Shown piece by piece: positions 1 to 10,394 of a stretch of DNA of 64,000 nucleotides; within the stretch, counting starts at the first letter, position 1; each line of letters starts with the position of its first letter. The stretch is from Portibacter lacus. GTDB lineage: Bacteria > Bacteroidota > Bacteroidia > Chitinophagales > Saprospiraceae. Location: the NCBI RefSeq assembly GCF_021533215.1, contig NZ_JAJNKA010000009.1:186001-250000 (forward strand), given 5' to 3'. The notes under the pieces are model-generated. The model was given only the letters and a program-made list of their open reading frames with translations, did no database searches and was not told the DNA's origin. The translations under genes and the position numbers were made by a program.

Positions 1-2
1 CG

Positions 3-2942
3 TATCCAGTAGATGATATCGTCTATAAAATAAAACCTAGTTTGCAGAAAGGGAAGTATTGGACAATTTCAGATATGGCCATTGGTCAGATAGATAATAC
101 TTCGAATGATCAACCAGAAATCACAACATTTAGCCCGCTGGGTCATAGAGTAGATGATTTTCTAGAAATAAATTCTGATGAATTTTGGATTGGGTTTTGG
201 GGTGTGGGAATTCAGATTAAAGATGACTTGAAGGCCATTTCAGAATTCAAGAAAGAGGTCGTTGAAAAAACGAAGGGGGCTTACATCAGTTTTACATATC
301 GGGATAAAAAGGGAATAATTTGGGTAGGAACGCGTGGTAAAGGACTTTATCAAGTTAATGTCGAAAAGAAAGAAATTACCCAATTTCTTCCTGACTTAGA
401 GATCGGCATTACCTCTAATGCCTTCTTGAGTTATTGTGAAGATTTTTATGGTGATATGTGGTTCGGGACAAGAGGTGGCGGACTAATATACTACGAGCGA
501 GAGAAGAATGTTTTTACATCATATACTGTTAAAGAGGGGATGCCTTCTAACACGGTTTCTTCTTTAGAACAAGATCATAGGAATAATATTTGGATGAGCA
601 CGCAGAATGGGATTGCTCGGCTCTCCTTCGATGATAAGTCTATTGCTAGTTTCGGAAATATAAATGGTCTAGAAGTTACACAATTCAACTTTAATTCAAG
701 TACGAAGTCTATTGATAGTGAGAAGATTTACTTTGGATTTAGAGGTGGTTTTTATGAGATTATATGTGATAATTATGTAGAAAACACTCTCGTTCCTATT
801 ACTAGAATTAGTTCGTTAAAAATTTACGGAAATGAATCCCAGCGCAACCAGAAAGAATTTGATTTTGCTTCTGATAGTGAGCAAGAAGAGATAAGCCTAC
901 CTTATAATCAAAATGATATATCGATAGAATTTTCTTCCTCGGATCTTAGTGCTCCCGCTAAAAATCTATATGCATACCAATTAGAAGGTGTTAATAATTA
1001 CTGGATTTTTCCAACAGATAATACACATAAAGCAGATTATTTTGATCTGAGTCCAGGCGAGTATACATTTAAAGTAAAAAGTACGAATAGTGATGGTCTC
1101 TGGAATGATGTTCCTACTACATTGAAGATTAAAATTACACCACCATTTTGGTTAAGCTGGTGGGCTTGTGTTTTTTACGTGCTGTGTGGAATTGGTCTAT
1201 TATATGGTTTTTATATTGCCTATCGGAGATGGTATACCCTGAAAAAGAACTTACTGAAAACAAGGGTTTCCAGAGAAAAAGATAATCAGTTTCATAATAT
1301 GAGGATGGTATTTTTTACAGATATCGCACATGAGCTGAGAACACCACTTACGCTTATCCTAAGTTCAATGGAACACTTTATTTCTAAGAATAAAGGAGAC
1401 GGAAATCATAAGAATAGATCTAGAATATTTAATAATGCAAACAAAATGAAGCATCTGATTAATCAGATAATGGATATCAGAAAGCACAGTGAGGGAGAAT
1501 TCAAACTTCAAGTTAAAAAATGCAATGCAGTTCAAGTGATCAAGACCATTCAAGCTAATTTTTCTGACCTTGCACGAATTAATAAAGTTGCCTTGACCTT
1601 TCATGCCGATAAGGAGGAGATTGTTTCTTTTATTGATTTAGCAATTCTTGAGAAAATCGTTAATAATATATTGTCAAATGCATTAAAACATACTCCGGCA
1701 AATGGAAAAATTGAGATTCATCTATCTGAAGTAAAAATTGACCTGGAAAATTTGCCTTCTCCTGAATTAAAAGAAGGAAGATATCTGAGATGTATTGTAA
1801 GAGATTCTGGCGTGGGAATGAATGAGGTTGATTTGCAACATATTTTCAATCGGTACTACCAAGCTAAAGATGAGCCAGTCGCTCAAATGAAAGGCACCGG
1901 AATAGGGATGGAATTGGTAAGTAAATTAGTGAGATTGCATCTTGGACATATAAAAGCGGACAGTCGAGTTAATGAATTTACAGAATTTACCATTTGGTTA
2001 CCGGCAGATCGAGATTTGTATCCTTTGCATCAAGTGTCTAAAGAGGAAGAAATAGAAGATTATGAAATTGAAATGCTGAAGTCTGCGACTTCCATTGCTT
2101 TGCCCGTTGTTGAGCCGGAATCAGTGTTGAAAAAAGTAAATCAACAAGGGAAGATCTTAATCGTCGATGATAATGAAGAATTTCAGAATATGATAAAAGA
2201 GCAGTTGGAAATGGATCATTTAATTATCACTGCGATTAACGGTCTTGATGCAATGAAGGTTGCAAGCGAACAGCGCCCTGATCTAATCATATGTGATATT
2301 TATATGCCTGAGGAAGATGGGATTTCGTTTTTGAAAAAAATAAAAAAGAATGATGACCTGAGCCATATTCCAGTGATCATGTTGTCAGCTAATATTGACG
2401 AAAAGACGAAAAAAGAAAGTATTCAGTGCGGCGCGGAAGACTTCATAGAAAAGCCTTTCAGTCTTGAGTTTCTGAAATGGAAAATAAGTAATACGTTAAG
2501 TTATCAGAAATCTATGATGGAAATCTATAGTAAAAAGATAACTGCGGAACCAAGTAAAGTCGAAATAGAATCACCTGATGAGCGACTTTTAAAAGATGTT
2601 ATTGAAATTATTGAAAAGAATATTGCAAATACGAATCTAAGTGTAGAGTTCCTTTCATCTGAAGTAGGCATGAGTAGAGCTAATTTGTACAGGAAAATTC
2701 AGAAATTAATGAATGATACGCCGGTTAATCTGATAAAAAAAATGAGATTAAAGCGGGCTAAACAAATTATAGAACTTAACAAATTCTATATTGTGGAGGT
2801 AGCTGAAATGACTGGCTTTAAAAGCCAACGTTACTTTAGTACTTGTTTTCAGAAGGAATATAATATCACACCGATGGCCTACAATAAGCAGTTTGTGCAG
2901 GAAAATGAAGTTGTTGGTGCTGAGCATGAAGTCATTGAATAA
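3..2942 (+). CDS. Hybrid two-component system regulator (HTCS), 5' end outside window
   Basis: One-polypeptide sensor and transcription factor of the type that controls polysaccharide utilisation in Bacteroidota. The frame is open to the left edge, so the N-terminal propeller blades are missing; a TTG at 42 is in frame but is not taken as the start. Counting residues from 42: remaining Reg_prop blades to about 245 (repeated W-x-G-T-R-G-x-G-L), a Y_Y_Y domain about 285-365, one membrane segment about 370-395, HisKA with H430 in HELRTPL, HATPase with N box (LSNALKHT) and G boxes (DSGVGM, GTGIGM), a receiver about 703-820 with phosphoacceptor D752 (CDIYMPEEDG), and an AraC HTH about 855-955. All catalytic residues are present. 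Inferred: it senses a periplasmic oligosaccharide and controls nearby genes, perhaps including the sulfatase 12 bp downstream. Confidence 0.95.
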   Translation, partial: YPVDDIVYKIKPSLQKGKYWTISDMAIGQIDNTSNDQPEITTFSPLGHRVDDFLEINSDEFWIGFWGVGIQIKDDLKAISEFKKEVVEKTKGAYISFTYRDKKGIIWVGTRGKGLYQVNVEKKEITQFLPDLEIGITSNAFLSYCEDFYGDMWFGTRGGGLIYYEREKNVFTSYTVKEGMPSNTVSSLEQDHRNNIWMSTQNGIARLSFDDKSIASFGNINGLEVTQFNFNSSTKSIDSEKIYFGFRGGFYEIICDNYVENTLVPITRISSLKIYGNESQRNQKEFDFASDSEQEEISLPYNQNDISIEFSSSDLSAPAKNLYAYQLEGVNNYWIFPTDNTHKADYFDLSPGEYTFKVKSTNSDGLWNDVPTTLKIKITPPFWLSWWACVFYVLCGIGLLYGFYIAYRRWYTLKKNLLKTRVSREKDNQFHNMRMVFFTDIAHELRTPLTLILSSMEHFISKNKGDGNHKNRSRIFNNANKMKHLINQIMDIRKHSEGEFKLQVKKCNAVQVIKTIQANFSDLARINKVALTFHADKEEIVSFIDLAILEKIVNNILSNALKHTPANGKIEIHLSEVKIDLENLPSPELKEGRYLRCIVRDSGVGMNEVDLQHIFNRYYQAKDEPVAQMKGTGIGMELVSKLVRLHLGHIKADSRVNEFTEFTIWLPADRDLYPLHQVSKEEEIEDYEIEMLKSATSIALPVVEPESVLKKVNQQGKILIVDDNEEFQNMIKEQLEMDHLIITAINGLDAMKVASEQRPDLIICDIYMPEEDGISFLKKIKKNDDLSHIPVIMLSANIDEKTKKESIQCGAEDFIEKPFSLEFLKWKISNTLSYQKSMMEIYSKKITAEPSKVEIESPDERLLKDVIEIIEKNIANTNLSVEFLSSEVGMSRANLYRKIQKLMNDTPVNLIKKMRLKRAKQIIELNKFYIVEVAEMTGFKSQRYFSTCFQKEYNITPMAYNKQFVQENEVVGAEHEVIE

Positions 2943-2954
2943 GAATAAACACCG

Positions 2955-4412
2955 ATGAAATTTAGAAAGATTGAATTTGTTTTTAACCTACTGATCATAT
3001 CCATATTTGCTATTGCTTGTAGCCCGAAAATGTTGTCTGAAAAGCCATCGTCTTCGCCAAATGTGGTGCTCATTGTAGTAGATGATCTAGGATGGAAAGA
3101 CCTCGCTTTTATGGGGAGTAAATACTATGACACTCCGAACTTGGATAAACTAGCAGAGGAAGGTATGGTATTTTCTAATGCATATGCTTCGGCAGCGAAT
3201 TGTGCACCGAGTAGGGCATGTATGATTTCTGGACTGCAATCTCCCAAGCATGGTGTTTATACGGTAAGTCCGTCTGATCGTGGAAATGCAAAAACAAGAA
3301 AAGTAATCCCAATTAAAAATACCAAGCATCTGAAAGAAGATCAGTTTACGATGATGGATATGTTTAAATCAGAGGGATATGTCACGGGTAGTTTTGGGAA
3401 GTGGCATGTGGGAGATGATCCACTGAAACAGGGAGTTGATGTCAATGTTGGTGGTAATGGTAGAGGAAATCCAGGAGGCGGTGGATACTTCTCACCGTAT
3501 ATCATAGAAAATATCGAAAATGGGCCTGATGGTGAATATTTGACAGATCGATTAACGACAGAGGCGGTTCAATTTATAGAGGACAATCAGGCTAATCCAT
3601 TTTTTCTGTATATGCCATTTTATACGGTTCATACGCCGATCATGGCGAAAGAAGATTTGCTTAAGAAATTTCAAAATAAGGAAGGTAGTAATGGACAGTC
3701 TAATCCTAAATTTGCGGCCATGGTTTATTCCATGGATCAGAATGTAGGTCGATTAATGGATAAGTTGAAGGAGTTAGAACTTGAAGAAAATACTCTAATT
3801 GTTTTCACATCGGATAATGGCGGTATCAGAGCCATTTCAAGCCAGACACCTCTTCGTGCTGGAAAGGGCTCTTATTATGAAGGTGGCATTAGAGTGCCGT
3901 TAGTTGCGAAGTGGCCTAATAAAATCAAAGCGGGAAGTGAAAATGAAACAAGAGTTACGAATCTTGATTTTTTTCCAACATTTCAGTCTATTCTTCAATC
4001 TCAGAATGGTCCTGAAGTCTTTGATGGAAATGATATTTCACCATTGTTTTTTGGTAAACAGATAGAGACTAGAGATTTGTTTTGGCACTTTCCGATTTAC
4101 TTACAAGCATATAATAAGAAGTTAGACGATGGTAGAGATCCACTTTTTCGGACAAGACCAGGAACGGTAATTATTTCAGGTGACTGGAAGTTGCATTATT
4201 ATTATGAGGATAAGACTTTAGAGCTTTATAATTTGAAAGAGGATATAGGAGAGAGGAATAACTTGGCTCTGATAGAGCCAGAAAAGGCGGAGGAGTTATT
4301 GGGGAAAATGGAAGAGTGGAAGGAGCGGATGAATGCTCCAGAACCTACCGAAGTAAATCCTGTATATAATGCGGATTTTGAGAAGAAATTAATTGATGAA
4401 GTCTCGCACTGA
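2955..4412 (+). CDS. Secreted S1-type sulfatase (lipoprotein)
   Basis: 485-aa arylsulfatase-type enzyme predicted to remove sulfate esters from a substrate such as a sulfated polysaccharide. The N-terminus is a lipoprotein signal ending FAIAC. The core begins VVLIVVDDLGWKD with metal-binding Asp residues, and C83 lies in CAPSR, the C-x-P-S-R motif whose Cys is matured to formylglycine. Later motifs are GKWHVGD, VHTP and FTSDNGG. Length and motif order match family S1; the subfamily and substrate cannot be read by eye. It follows the HTCS gene by 12 bp, so co-transcription is likely. No dedicated sulfatase-maturase gene is visible in the window. Confidence 0.93.
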   Translation: MKFRKIEFVFNLLIISIFAIACSPKMLSEKPSSSPNVVLIVVDDLGWKDLAFMGSKYYDTPNLDKLAEEGMVFSNAYASAANCAPSRACMISGLQSPKHGVYTVSPSDRGNAKTRKVIPIKNTKHLKEDQFTMMDMFKSEGYVTGSFGKWHVGDDPLKQGVDVNVGGNGRGNPGGGGYFSPYIIENIENGPDGEYLTDRLTTEAVQFIEDNQANPFFLYMPFYTVHTPIMAKEDLLKKFQNKEGSNGQSNPKFAAMVYSMDQNVGRLMDKLKELELEENTLIVFTSDNGGIRAISSQTPLRAGKGSYYEGGIRVPLVAKWPNKIKAGSENETRVTNLDFFPTFQSILQSQNGPEVFDGNDISPLFFGKQIETRDLFWHFPIYLQAYNKKLDDGRDPLFRTRPGTVIISGDWKLHYYYEDKTLELYNLKEDIGERNNLALIEPEKAEELLGKMEEWKERMNAPEPTEVNPVYNADFEKKLIDEVSH

Positions 4413-4448
4413 TTCCTGTATAAGAAATAAGCCTCCCACTGAAGTATG

Positions 4449-4674
4449 AGGTCCATTGGGAGAATGAATCTCGAGGATAATTCCTGAATAAGAAATTTAC
4501 AATAGAGACTAGGAAACTATAGGAACTTGGGTTTTAACCCGAGAAAAAAGACTCATACTGAACTACAAGGTCCATTGGGAGAATGAATCTCGAGGATAAT
4601 TCCTGAATAAGAAATTTACAATAGAGACTAGGAAACTATAGGAACTTGGGTTTTAACCCGAGAAAAAAGACTCA
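4449..4674. repeat. Tandem duplication of a dispersed hairpin repeat (two 107-bp copies, 119-bp period)
   Basis: Bases 4449-4555 and 4568-4674 are identical over 107 bp by direct reading. Each copy carries a short inverted repeat, CTTGGGTTTTAACCCGAG, near its end. The start of the unit (cactgaagta...ggtccattgg) and this hairpin resemble units of the array at 51441-52790, so both belong to one dispersed family. The repeat fills most of the 280-bp gap between two convergent genes. The hairpins could also end transcription from either side. Confidence 0.9.
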
Positions 4675-4692
4675 CAAGACACACAAAATCCT

Positions 4693-7092
4693 CTACTTCT
4701 TAACTTCCTCCGCAACCATAGGAATCTGTCTATTCAATGCAGTCTCGCCTGTAATCAACTTCACCGTCAAGTTTCCTTCACCTAATTTCTTAGTCCTAAA
4801 CGTCTTATGATACAATCCTTGATTCTTAAAATCATGATCTATTAAAGTATAAACCTTATTTCCCGCTAAATCATATATTTCTAATGTCGCTTTCCCTGCT
4901 TTCTCTATAAAATATGAAACTTGGATTAATTCATTTTCTGTCTTTCTGACCGTTAGAACATTGATTTTATCCTTCTTTCGCTCTTCTGCTCTCTCTGCAA
5001 TTTCTTGTGCCCTAGTTCGTACTAACGCTCTCATCTCAGGTGTATCACATGGATCGATAGACGCGATAAATGTTGTCTGGTCATTAGTCTCGAAACCTGG
5101 TTCTAAAATTACAGATTTACCACCTACAAAAGCCACTCGTCCTGATGGTGCAACTTGACTAATCGACTGTACATTTTCTATCGCACTATATTTCTTATCA
5201 TATAAAACACTGTCACCAAGCAAAACTTGAAGGTCCCCGCAATCATTTACGCTAAGTTCTGATCCTCTGCATTCACAATTGTTATTGTAGGAATCATTAG
5301 ACGTAAGAATATCGCCGTCATCACAGGGCGTTCCTGCAAGTGGACAACGAACAGCACTGAAAGCCACCTTTCCTAGTCCTTTACATGATGAGCCCGCGTC
5401 TAACGAACTGATCAAAATATATCGAGCATAAGTTCCATTCAGATTTGGACCATTAAAGCCTGAATAACTGCTGTTTCCAGTAGCTAATGCCCAATTATAC
5501 GTTCCATATTCTGTCCAAGAACTTCCATCAAGAGAAAAATCTATAGCAACTGCCGTCATGCCTATCTGGGTATTTCCATTGACATTGTAATTCCATATTT
5601 GCGTATTGTGCAATTCATGTCTTTCTCCTAAGTCATACATGATCCAGTGTCCATCCGACCGATTCGCATTAGGATTCGCAGTTCTTTCACAAGAAACCCA
5701 CACACTTTCTTCTCTGTTGTCTAGGTTATCTGTCGGCGCACATTTCTCCTTCGGAATATAATTAGCAAGTGGACTATCGCAATCAGGGCCTGAACATGGA
5801 ATCCCTACACAATCACAGTTTTCGTCATATTGGTCATCATTTGTGAATGGGTTCCCATCATCGCATAAGGTGCCTGCAGGAATACATGCTAATTCACATT
5901 CATAGTCAAAAAAGTAAACAGATGGAATTCGTTTCCAGACACCTGCTTCTGTAAATGGAGTCTGCCAGAATGCAGAAAAGTGTTCACTTCCACCTCCATC
6001 TTTCTGATTGATTTCCATATAATAATACTTTCCTTTTTCTAGGTAAATGTTAGAAGTACTCTGGTATATGTATTTGTCATGATCTGTCATATTAGTCCAT
6101 CCTGAAACCAATGCTTGATGCGCTTGCTTGTTTTCTGGATCTTCATTAGAACTTAAAAACAAAATAGCATTGTCATCTCCCGTCACATTGAACTTGTAAT
6201 TGCCACTTACTGGAACGGTGAGATAGGCTTGCAATCCGAAGCCAACATCCGCCAATTCATTGGTTGATTCTCTTCCAAAATACTCATATTGCTCACTAGT
6301 GGAAGGCATACCTGGAAAATTAGAAGCCTCATATAAGTCATTTAAATTTCCACCTGGAATACCATCATATCGATAACCAGTTAGCGTTCCACGTTCTCCT
6401 ACACATGCATCCCCTTCTGGTGCCTTTCCGAAACAATTACAATGTCCATCTTCTATATCATCGACAGTAGAAGCATCACCATCATTACAAGGCGTTCCTG
6501 CTTCTGGGCAAATTTCTTCTTTACATCCTACGCCATAGATATATGCTGCTGTTATAACATTCCATTCGGTACTACTGACCAAGTCTGTTTTCCAGAAGAT
6601 AGAAAAACGGTCTGATCCCCAGCGATCTACATGAATAATCTCAAAGTAATAATACTGTCCTGCAATGAGGTTGAAGGTAGTAGAAGTTTGTTCTGGAAAT
6701 TCATCATGTTCTTCTTCACCTACCGTTTCAGGAAGCGAAGCAACTAATGAGGTGTTATCAGGATTTTCGTCGGTACTTAAGTAAAATTGCACTTGGTCGT
6801 CGCCCGTAACATTGAATTGAACGCTCGTATTGCTTTCCACATGGAGGAATCCTTCCACTCTCGTTCCGTAGTAATCATTATAATTTGGTGGACTTTTAAG
6901 TCTGAAGATATTTTTTACTACATCTGGCGTTTGTGGATAGTTAGGATCAGCGGTTAATTCTGAAAAGTAACCATCATACAGCCCTTCCCAAGCGTGCCAC
7001 TCAAGTTCACCAGGCGTACCAACACATATTTGAGTATGTATGCTGCCTAGAAAAGCACACAATAAAGAAAATGTAAAGACTATTTTTTTCAT
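4693..7092 (-). CDS. Secreted multidomain protein with two PA14-like modules, a discoidin-like module and a C-terminal sorting-like domain
   Basis: 799 aa with a signal peptide (MKKIVFTFSLLCAFLGSIHTQ). Two modules of about 180 aa (about 23-190 and 232-405) share FxVTGDDxxxxFLSxxExP and a GxYYYxEI motif, typical of PA14-like carbohydrate-binding folds. Three short Cys-rich linkers of the type GTPCxDGD...CxCxG follow the modules. About 440-585 resembles an F5/8-type discoidin module. About 635-690 has the 'three-coathanger' pattern (GGKSVILEPGFE), and the last about 90 residues form a beta-rich, T9SS-like C-terminal domain. It is the last gene of the minus-strand operon after DUF1501, 17 bp away. 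The role is likely surface glycan binding or adhesion; no catalytic motif was seen. Confidence 0.8.
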   Translation of the reverse strand: MKKIVFTFSLLCAFLGSIHTQICVGTPGELEWHAWEGLYDGYFSELTADPNYPQTPDVVKNIFRLKSPPNYNDYYGTRVEGFLHVESNTSVQFNVTGDDQVQFYLSTDENPDNTSLVASLPETVGEEEHDEFPEQTSTTFNLIAGQYYYFEIIHVDRWGSDRFSIFWKTDLVSSTEWNVITAAYIYGVGCKEEICPEAGTPCNDGDASTVDDIEDGHCNCFGKAPEGDACVGERGTLTGYRYDGIPGGNLNDLYEASNFPGMPSTSEQYEYFGRESTNELADVGFGLQAYLTVPVSGNYKFNVTGDDNAILFLSSNEDPENKQAHQALVSGWTNMTDHDKYIYQSTSNIYLEKGKYYYMEINQKDGGGSEHFSAFWQTPFTEAGVWKRIPSVYFFDYECELACIPAGTLCDDGNPFTNDDQYDENCDCVGIPCSGPDCDSPLANYIPKEKCAPTDNLDNREESVWVSCERTANPNANRSDGHWIMYDLGERHELHNTQIWNYNVNGNTQIGMTAVAIDFSLDGSSWTEYGTYNWALATGNSSYSGFNGPNLNGTYARYILISSLDAGSSCKGLGKVAFSAVRCPLAGTPCDDGDILTSNDSYNNNCECRGSELSVNDCGDLQVLLGDSVLYDKKYSAIENVQSISQVAPSGRVAFVGGKSVILEPGFETNDQTTFIASIDPCDTPEMRALVRTRAQEIAERAEERKKDKINVLTVRKTENELIQVSYFIEKAGKATLEIYDLAGNKVYTLIDHDFKNQGLYHKTFRTKKLGEGNLTVKLITGETALNRQIPMVAEEVKK

Positions 7093-7109
7093 GTTATTGC
7101 GATATTAGG

Positions 7110-8567
7110 TTAAGCAAAAAGGCCAATTGGTCCGTAATTCTGTGGTAGTGTTGATGGGCAGCCTGACGTTGAATAGAAATTGCACAAATTAGGCAAGATA
7201 TAGTCTAAGTCATTCGGTGATGCACCATACCAAAGGGCTAGCTCAGCATATAATTCATCCACTGAAATTTGAGGAATTATTCGTCCTCTATTAGAAACAT
7301 TTAATGGATTTCCATCTAATGCGAGTGATGGATAATCACCAAAAACTCTTCCTCCATTAATTGCATTTCCCATGATGATCTGATTTCCGCCCCAAGCGTG
7401 GTCAGAACCTGTTCCGTTCGAAGTAAGTGTTCTGGCAAAATCAGAAATGGTTATCGTAATGACGTCGTCTGCCATATTTATTTCTTCGAGTGATTCTTGG
7501 AATTCACCTAGTGCATTGCTTAATTGCGGCAACATGGCGTTTTGCGAAGATTTGACATTGTCATGATGATCCCAGCCGCCGTAAGAGGTGAAGAATATTT
7601 GCCTATTAGCACCTAATTTAGACCTTACACTGATGACTTCCGCCATTTTCTTAAGATCCTGAGAAATATTAGTATCTGAAAATTCAGTGCTTAAAGGAAT
7701 AACATTCGCGAATGCATTTTGAAAAACTTCGATACTTTCTGAAGTCTGCTTCGTAAGTGCTCCTATCGTTTCATGGAAAATATTTGAATATTGTTGTTCC
7801 ACCATACTATTCAGTGCGCCATCTTTAATATCATTCTTTGCACCTGCATCACTCCACCAATAAGGCAGTCCCTTGAATCCTACATTTGATTCATCTGTGT
7901 TATTGCTTATAGAATACTCATTGTAATCTCTTCCGGTCTGAAACCTATTTTTTCCATCCAAGGAAATATTCATGGATACATTTGGAATAGTATTCATATC
8001 ATGTAAGATGTCCGCCATTCTTCCTCCGAAACCAACTGCCGACCTACTCTGAGGTACAGAAGTTTGCCAGTGCATTATTTGATCACTATGAGAATACATA
8101 CCGAGCGGTAATTTCTTTAAGTTACTTTCATATTCTGACTTGGAAGCGATAGGCTCGATAAGTGTTCCGATATTAGAAATAAAGGAAAGTTTATCTTGTG
8201 TAAATAAATCATGGACTCTTGTCATTCCGCCATGAACCCCGAATGTTTTTCCATTATTATTAATACCTAATTCCAGTAACTCAGCAGGATTATTCTTGTC
8301 TAAAGCTAGGTTACCTCGAGTAAGTGCATATGCATCGTAATCCGTTTGATTCGTAGGAACCAATAAGTTATGGGTGTCAGCACCTCCAGCTAATAATACA
8401 CAAACAATGGCTTTATAGTCGCCGGAGTTCTGAAGGATATGGGGCCTAGCGGCCAATGTATTAATCAGTCCCATATTCAGGACTGATGAAAGAAATGCTG
8501 TAGAACCTAAAGCTGCACAACTAGCCTGTCCTAAAAATTCTCTTCTATTTATATTTCGTTTTCCCAT
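7110..8567 (-). CDS. DUF1501 family protein (Tat-exported, sulfatase-like fold)
   Basis: 485 aa with a twin-arginine leader (NINRREFLGQASCAALGS), so Tat export is likely. The body shows DUF1501 hallmarks: KAIVCVLLAGGADTHNLLVP near the N-terminus, FFTSYGGWDHHD in the middle, and TISDFARTL...GSDHAWGGNQIIMG towards the end. This family is related to alkaline phosphatase/sulfatase folds, but its reaction is unknown. It lies 2 bp downstream of the DUF1800 gene; this pairing is common in Bacteroidota and Planctomycetota. Linked expression and a shared role in the cell envelope are inferred. Confidence 0.92.
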   Translation of the reverse strand: MGKRNINRREFLGQASCAALGSTAFLSSVLNMGLINTLAARPHILQNSGDYKAIVCVLLAGGADTHNLLVPTNQTDYDAYALTRGNLALDKNNPAELLELGINNNGKTFGVHGGMTRVHDLFTQDKLSFISNIGTLIEPIASKSEYESNLKKLPLGMYSHSDQIMHWQTSVPQSRSAVGFGGRMADILHDMNTIPNVSMNISLDGKNRFQTGRDYNEYSISNNTDESNVGFKGLPYWWSDAGAKNDIKDGALNSMVEQQYSNIFHETIGALTKQTSESIEVFQNAFANVIPLSTEFSDTNISQDLKKMAEVISVRSKLGANRQIFFTSYGGWDHHDNVKSSQNAMLPQLSNALGEFQESLEEINMADDVITITISDFARTLTSNGTGSDHAWGGNQIIMGNAINGGRVFGDYPSLALDGNPLNVSNRGRIIPQISVDELYAELALWYGASPNDLDYILPNLCNFYSTSGCPSTLPQNYGPIGLFA

Positions 8568-8569
8568 GC

Positions 8570-10363
8570 TTATCTGTTTATTAAATATTCTGGTGATGAC
8601 ATCATTAAATAGATGGCTAATTTTACTCTACGATCACGATCTTCTTGATCTTCATTATCGTATTGCATTAATGCGTTCTTTATAATTTCCAATGTTGGAT
8701 CAGAGATGCGACCTTGTGCTAGAATAAGATTTAACTTGTCTAACATCACATGTAATTCATCGTCATCAGCATATATAGCATGTGGCGAAAAGTCTAATGT
8801 TGGATAATCATTTTCATATGCCGTGTTAGGTTGATTAGAATATAAATCCCATATATCTACGACGTATCCATTGATTAACCAATCATAGAGACCATTGATC
8901 CATCCAGTTAAGGTTTGTGAATCTGTAATCTGAAATTCAGGGGCAACAAGGCCTTTTTCTTCTACAGGTCCGATTGGTTGATAATCAGATTGGAAGAAAT
9001 TGAAGACACTAGGAGAAGAAAGTGGTTTCTGGTTGAAACGTTCTTCTATGGAATACATTACATTTTTATGTTGTCCACTGATTGTACTCGAATTAAATGC
9101 CTTGTTGATATGGAAGTATCGGATAAATGGCTCTCTAAGCATTCCGAAAGTATCATCTTCTCCGGAATCGCAGCTGATAGCAACAGGATCTAGTAAAATT
9201 GCCTTAACAACTGCTGCCATATCTCCTCTTACTCCTTGACCATTATCATTAAAGGCAGAAGCTACTCGGTCTATGTAAGCTGGTGAAGGATTAGATGTAA
9301 CTAGTCTCTGAATTAATAACTTAGAAATGAATGGACCTACATTGGGATGGTTGAATAAGTTGTCGAGTGCATCATTAATATCCGCTTTCCCATCGACAGG
9401 ATCTCGATCTACAACTGTATAGCCGTTTAATAAGTGTTTTTCACCAGGTTCATGGTATTCTTCCCACATCACGAGGTCAGATAAGTAACTTTGATCGCTT
9501 GGAGCACCTCCGAAGAAATACATGCCATCAGACCAAGTTAATCCTGTAAATACTTTCGAAAATTCACTAATGTCATCATTATCATACGTCGGAATCGGTT
9601 CGTTATTCTCATCTAATTTGCGGCTTCCATCATTATTTAATTCGAATAATCCGATGGTGAACAATTGCATCACTTCTCTGGCGTAGTTCTCATCTGGATA
9701 TCTATTTTGGGAAACATCAGTCTTAGGATTTCCTGTATAAGTAAGGTAAACACCCATGGAAGGATGATAGGTTACTTCTTGTAGGATATCTCTGTAATTT
9801 CCGAAAGCATTGCTAAGTAAGATGTCATAGTAATTAGCCAAAGCAAATGAAGTTCCACCAAACGGAGAGTTTTCTGATATAACTAAAATTTCACTTAATG
9901 CTAAAGCAACTCGCTGTCTTAGTAAGTCATTATTAGTCATATGGTATTGCCACCATGCATATTCCCAGAAAAGGTATCGAGACGCGCCATCATAGGTACC
10001 TAGAGCCGCAAATGTTTCATCGAGATATCCTTGGACGATGGATGTTAAGTTAGATGGTTGGGGCATTGCTATTTGTGCATCGATCCAGTCCTCTATTCCT
10101 GTATTGGCAACATCTTGGATGTCATTCAGATTGTAACCAAGTGCTGCTTGGGATAAGAATCTAGACGCTGCGTTTTCATTAGGAAGATATCCGGATTGGT
10201 CCAGTGTTGCTTCAGGATGACTACTGGGATCACTACTTGAGATAGAAACACTTTCGAATCCTCCGAAACCAATAACAATGGTGTCAGGCTGAGCAGAAAG
10301 CACAATGCTACTACTTATACAGAGAAGGAAAAGCGTTTGACGTAATACGTTTTTTTGAAACAT
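8570..10363 (-). CDS. DUF1800 family secreted protein
   Basis: About 597 aa. The start is placed at 10363 because the protein then opens with a clear signal peptide (MFQKNVLRQTLFLLCISSSIVLSAQ). A start further upstream at 10411 would overlap the preceding gene and put charged residues before the signal. DUF1800 features include ASRFLSQAALG, WEYAWWQYHMTNNDLLRQR, YTGNPKTDVSQNRYPDENYAREVMQLFTIGL (two parts of one conserved block), a conserved FTGLTW, and a C-terminal LAIYLMMSSPEYLI. The function is unknown. It is always or nearly always seen with DUF1501, as here, suggesting a two-protein envelope system. Confidence 0.92.
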   Translation of the reverse strand: MFQKNVLRQTLFLLCISSSIVLSAQPDTIVIGFGGFESVSISSSDPSSHPEATLDQSGYLPNENAASRFLSQAALGYNLNDIQDVANTGIEDWIDAQIAMPQPSNLTSIVQGYLDETFAALGTYDGASRYLFWEYAWWQYHMTNNDLLRQRVALALSEILVISENSPFGGTSFALANYYDILLSNAFGNYRDILQEVTYHPSMGVYLTYTGNPKTDVSQNRYPDENYAREVMQLFTIGLFELNNDGSRKLDENNEPIPTYDNDDISEFSKVFTGLTWSDGMYFFGGAPSDQSYLSDLVMWEEYHEPGEKHLLNGYTVVDRDPVDGKADINDALDNLFNHPNVGPFISKLLIQRLVTSNPSPAYIDRVASAFNDNGQGVRGDMAAVVKAILLDPVAISCDSGEDDTFGMLREPFIRYFHINKAFNSSTISGQHKNVMYSIEERFNQKPLSSPSVFNFFQSDYQPIGPVEEKGLVAPEFQITDSQTLTGWINGLYDWLINGYVVDIWDLYSNQPNTAYENDYPTLDFSPHAIYADDDELHVMLDKLNLILAQGRISDPTLEIIKNALMQYDNEDQEDRDRRVKLAIYLMMSSPEYLINR

Positions 10364-10394
10364 AATCAACTTGTTATTAGTGTTATTAAATCGA

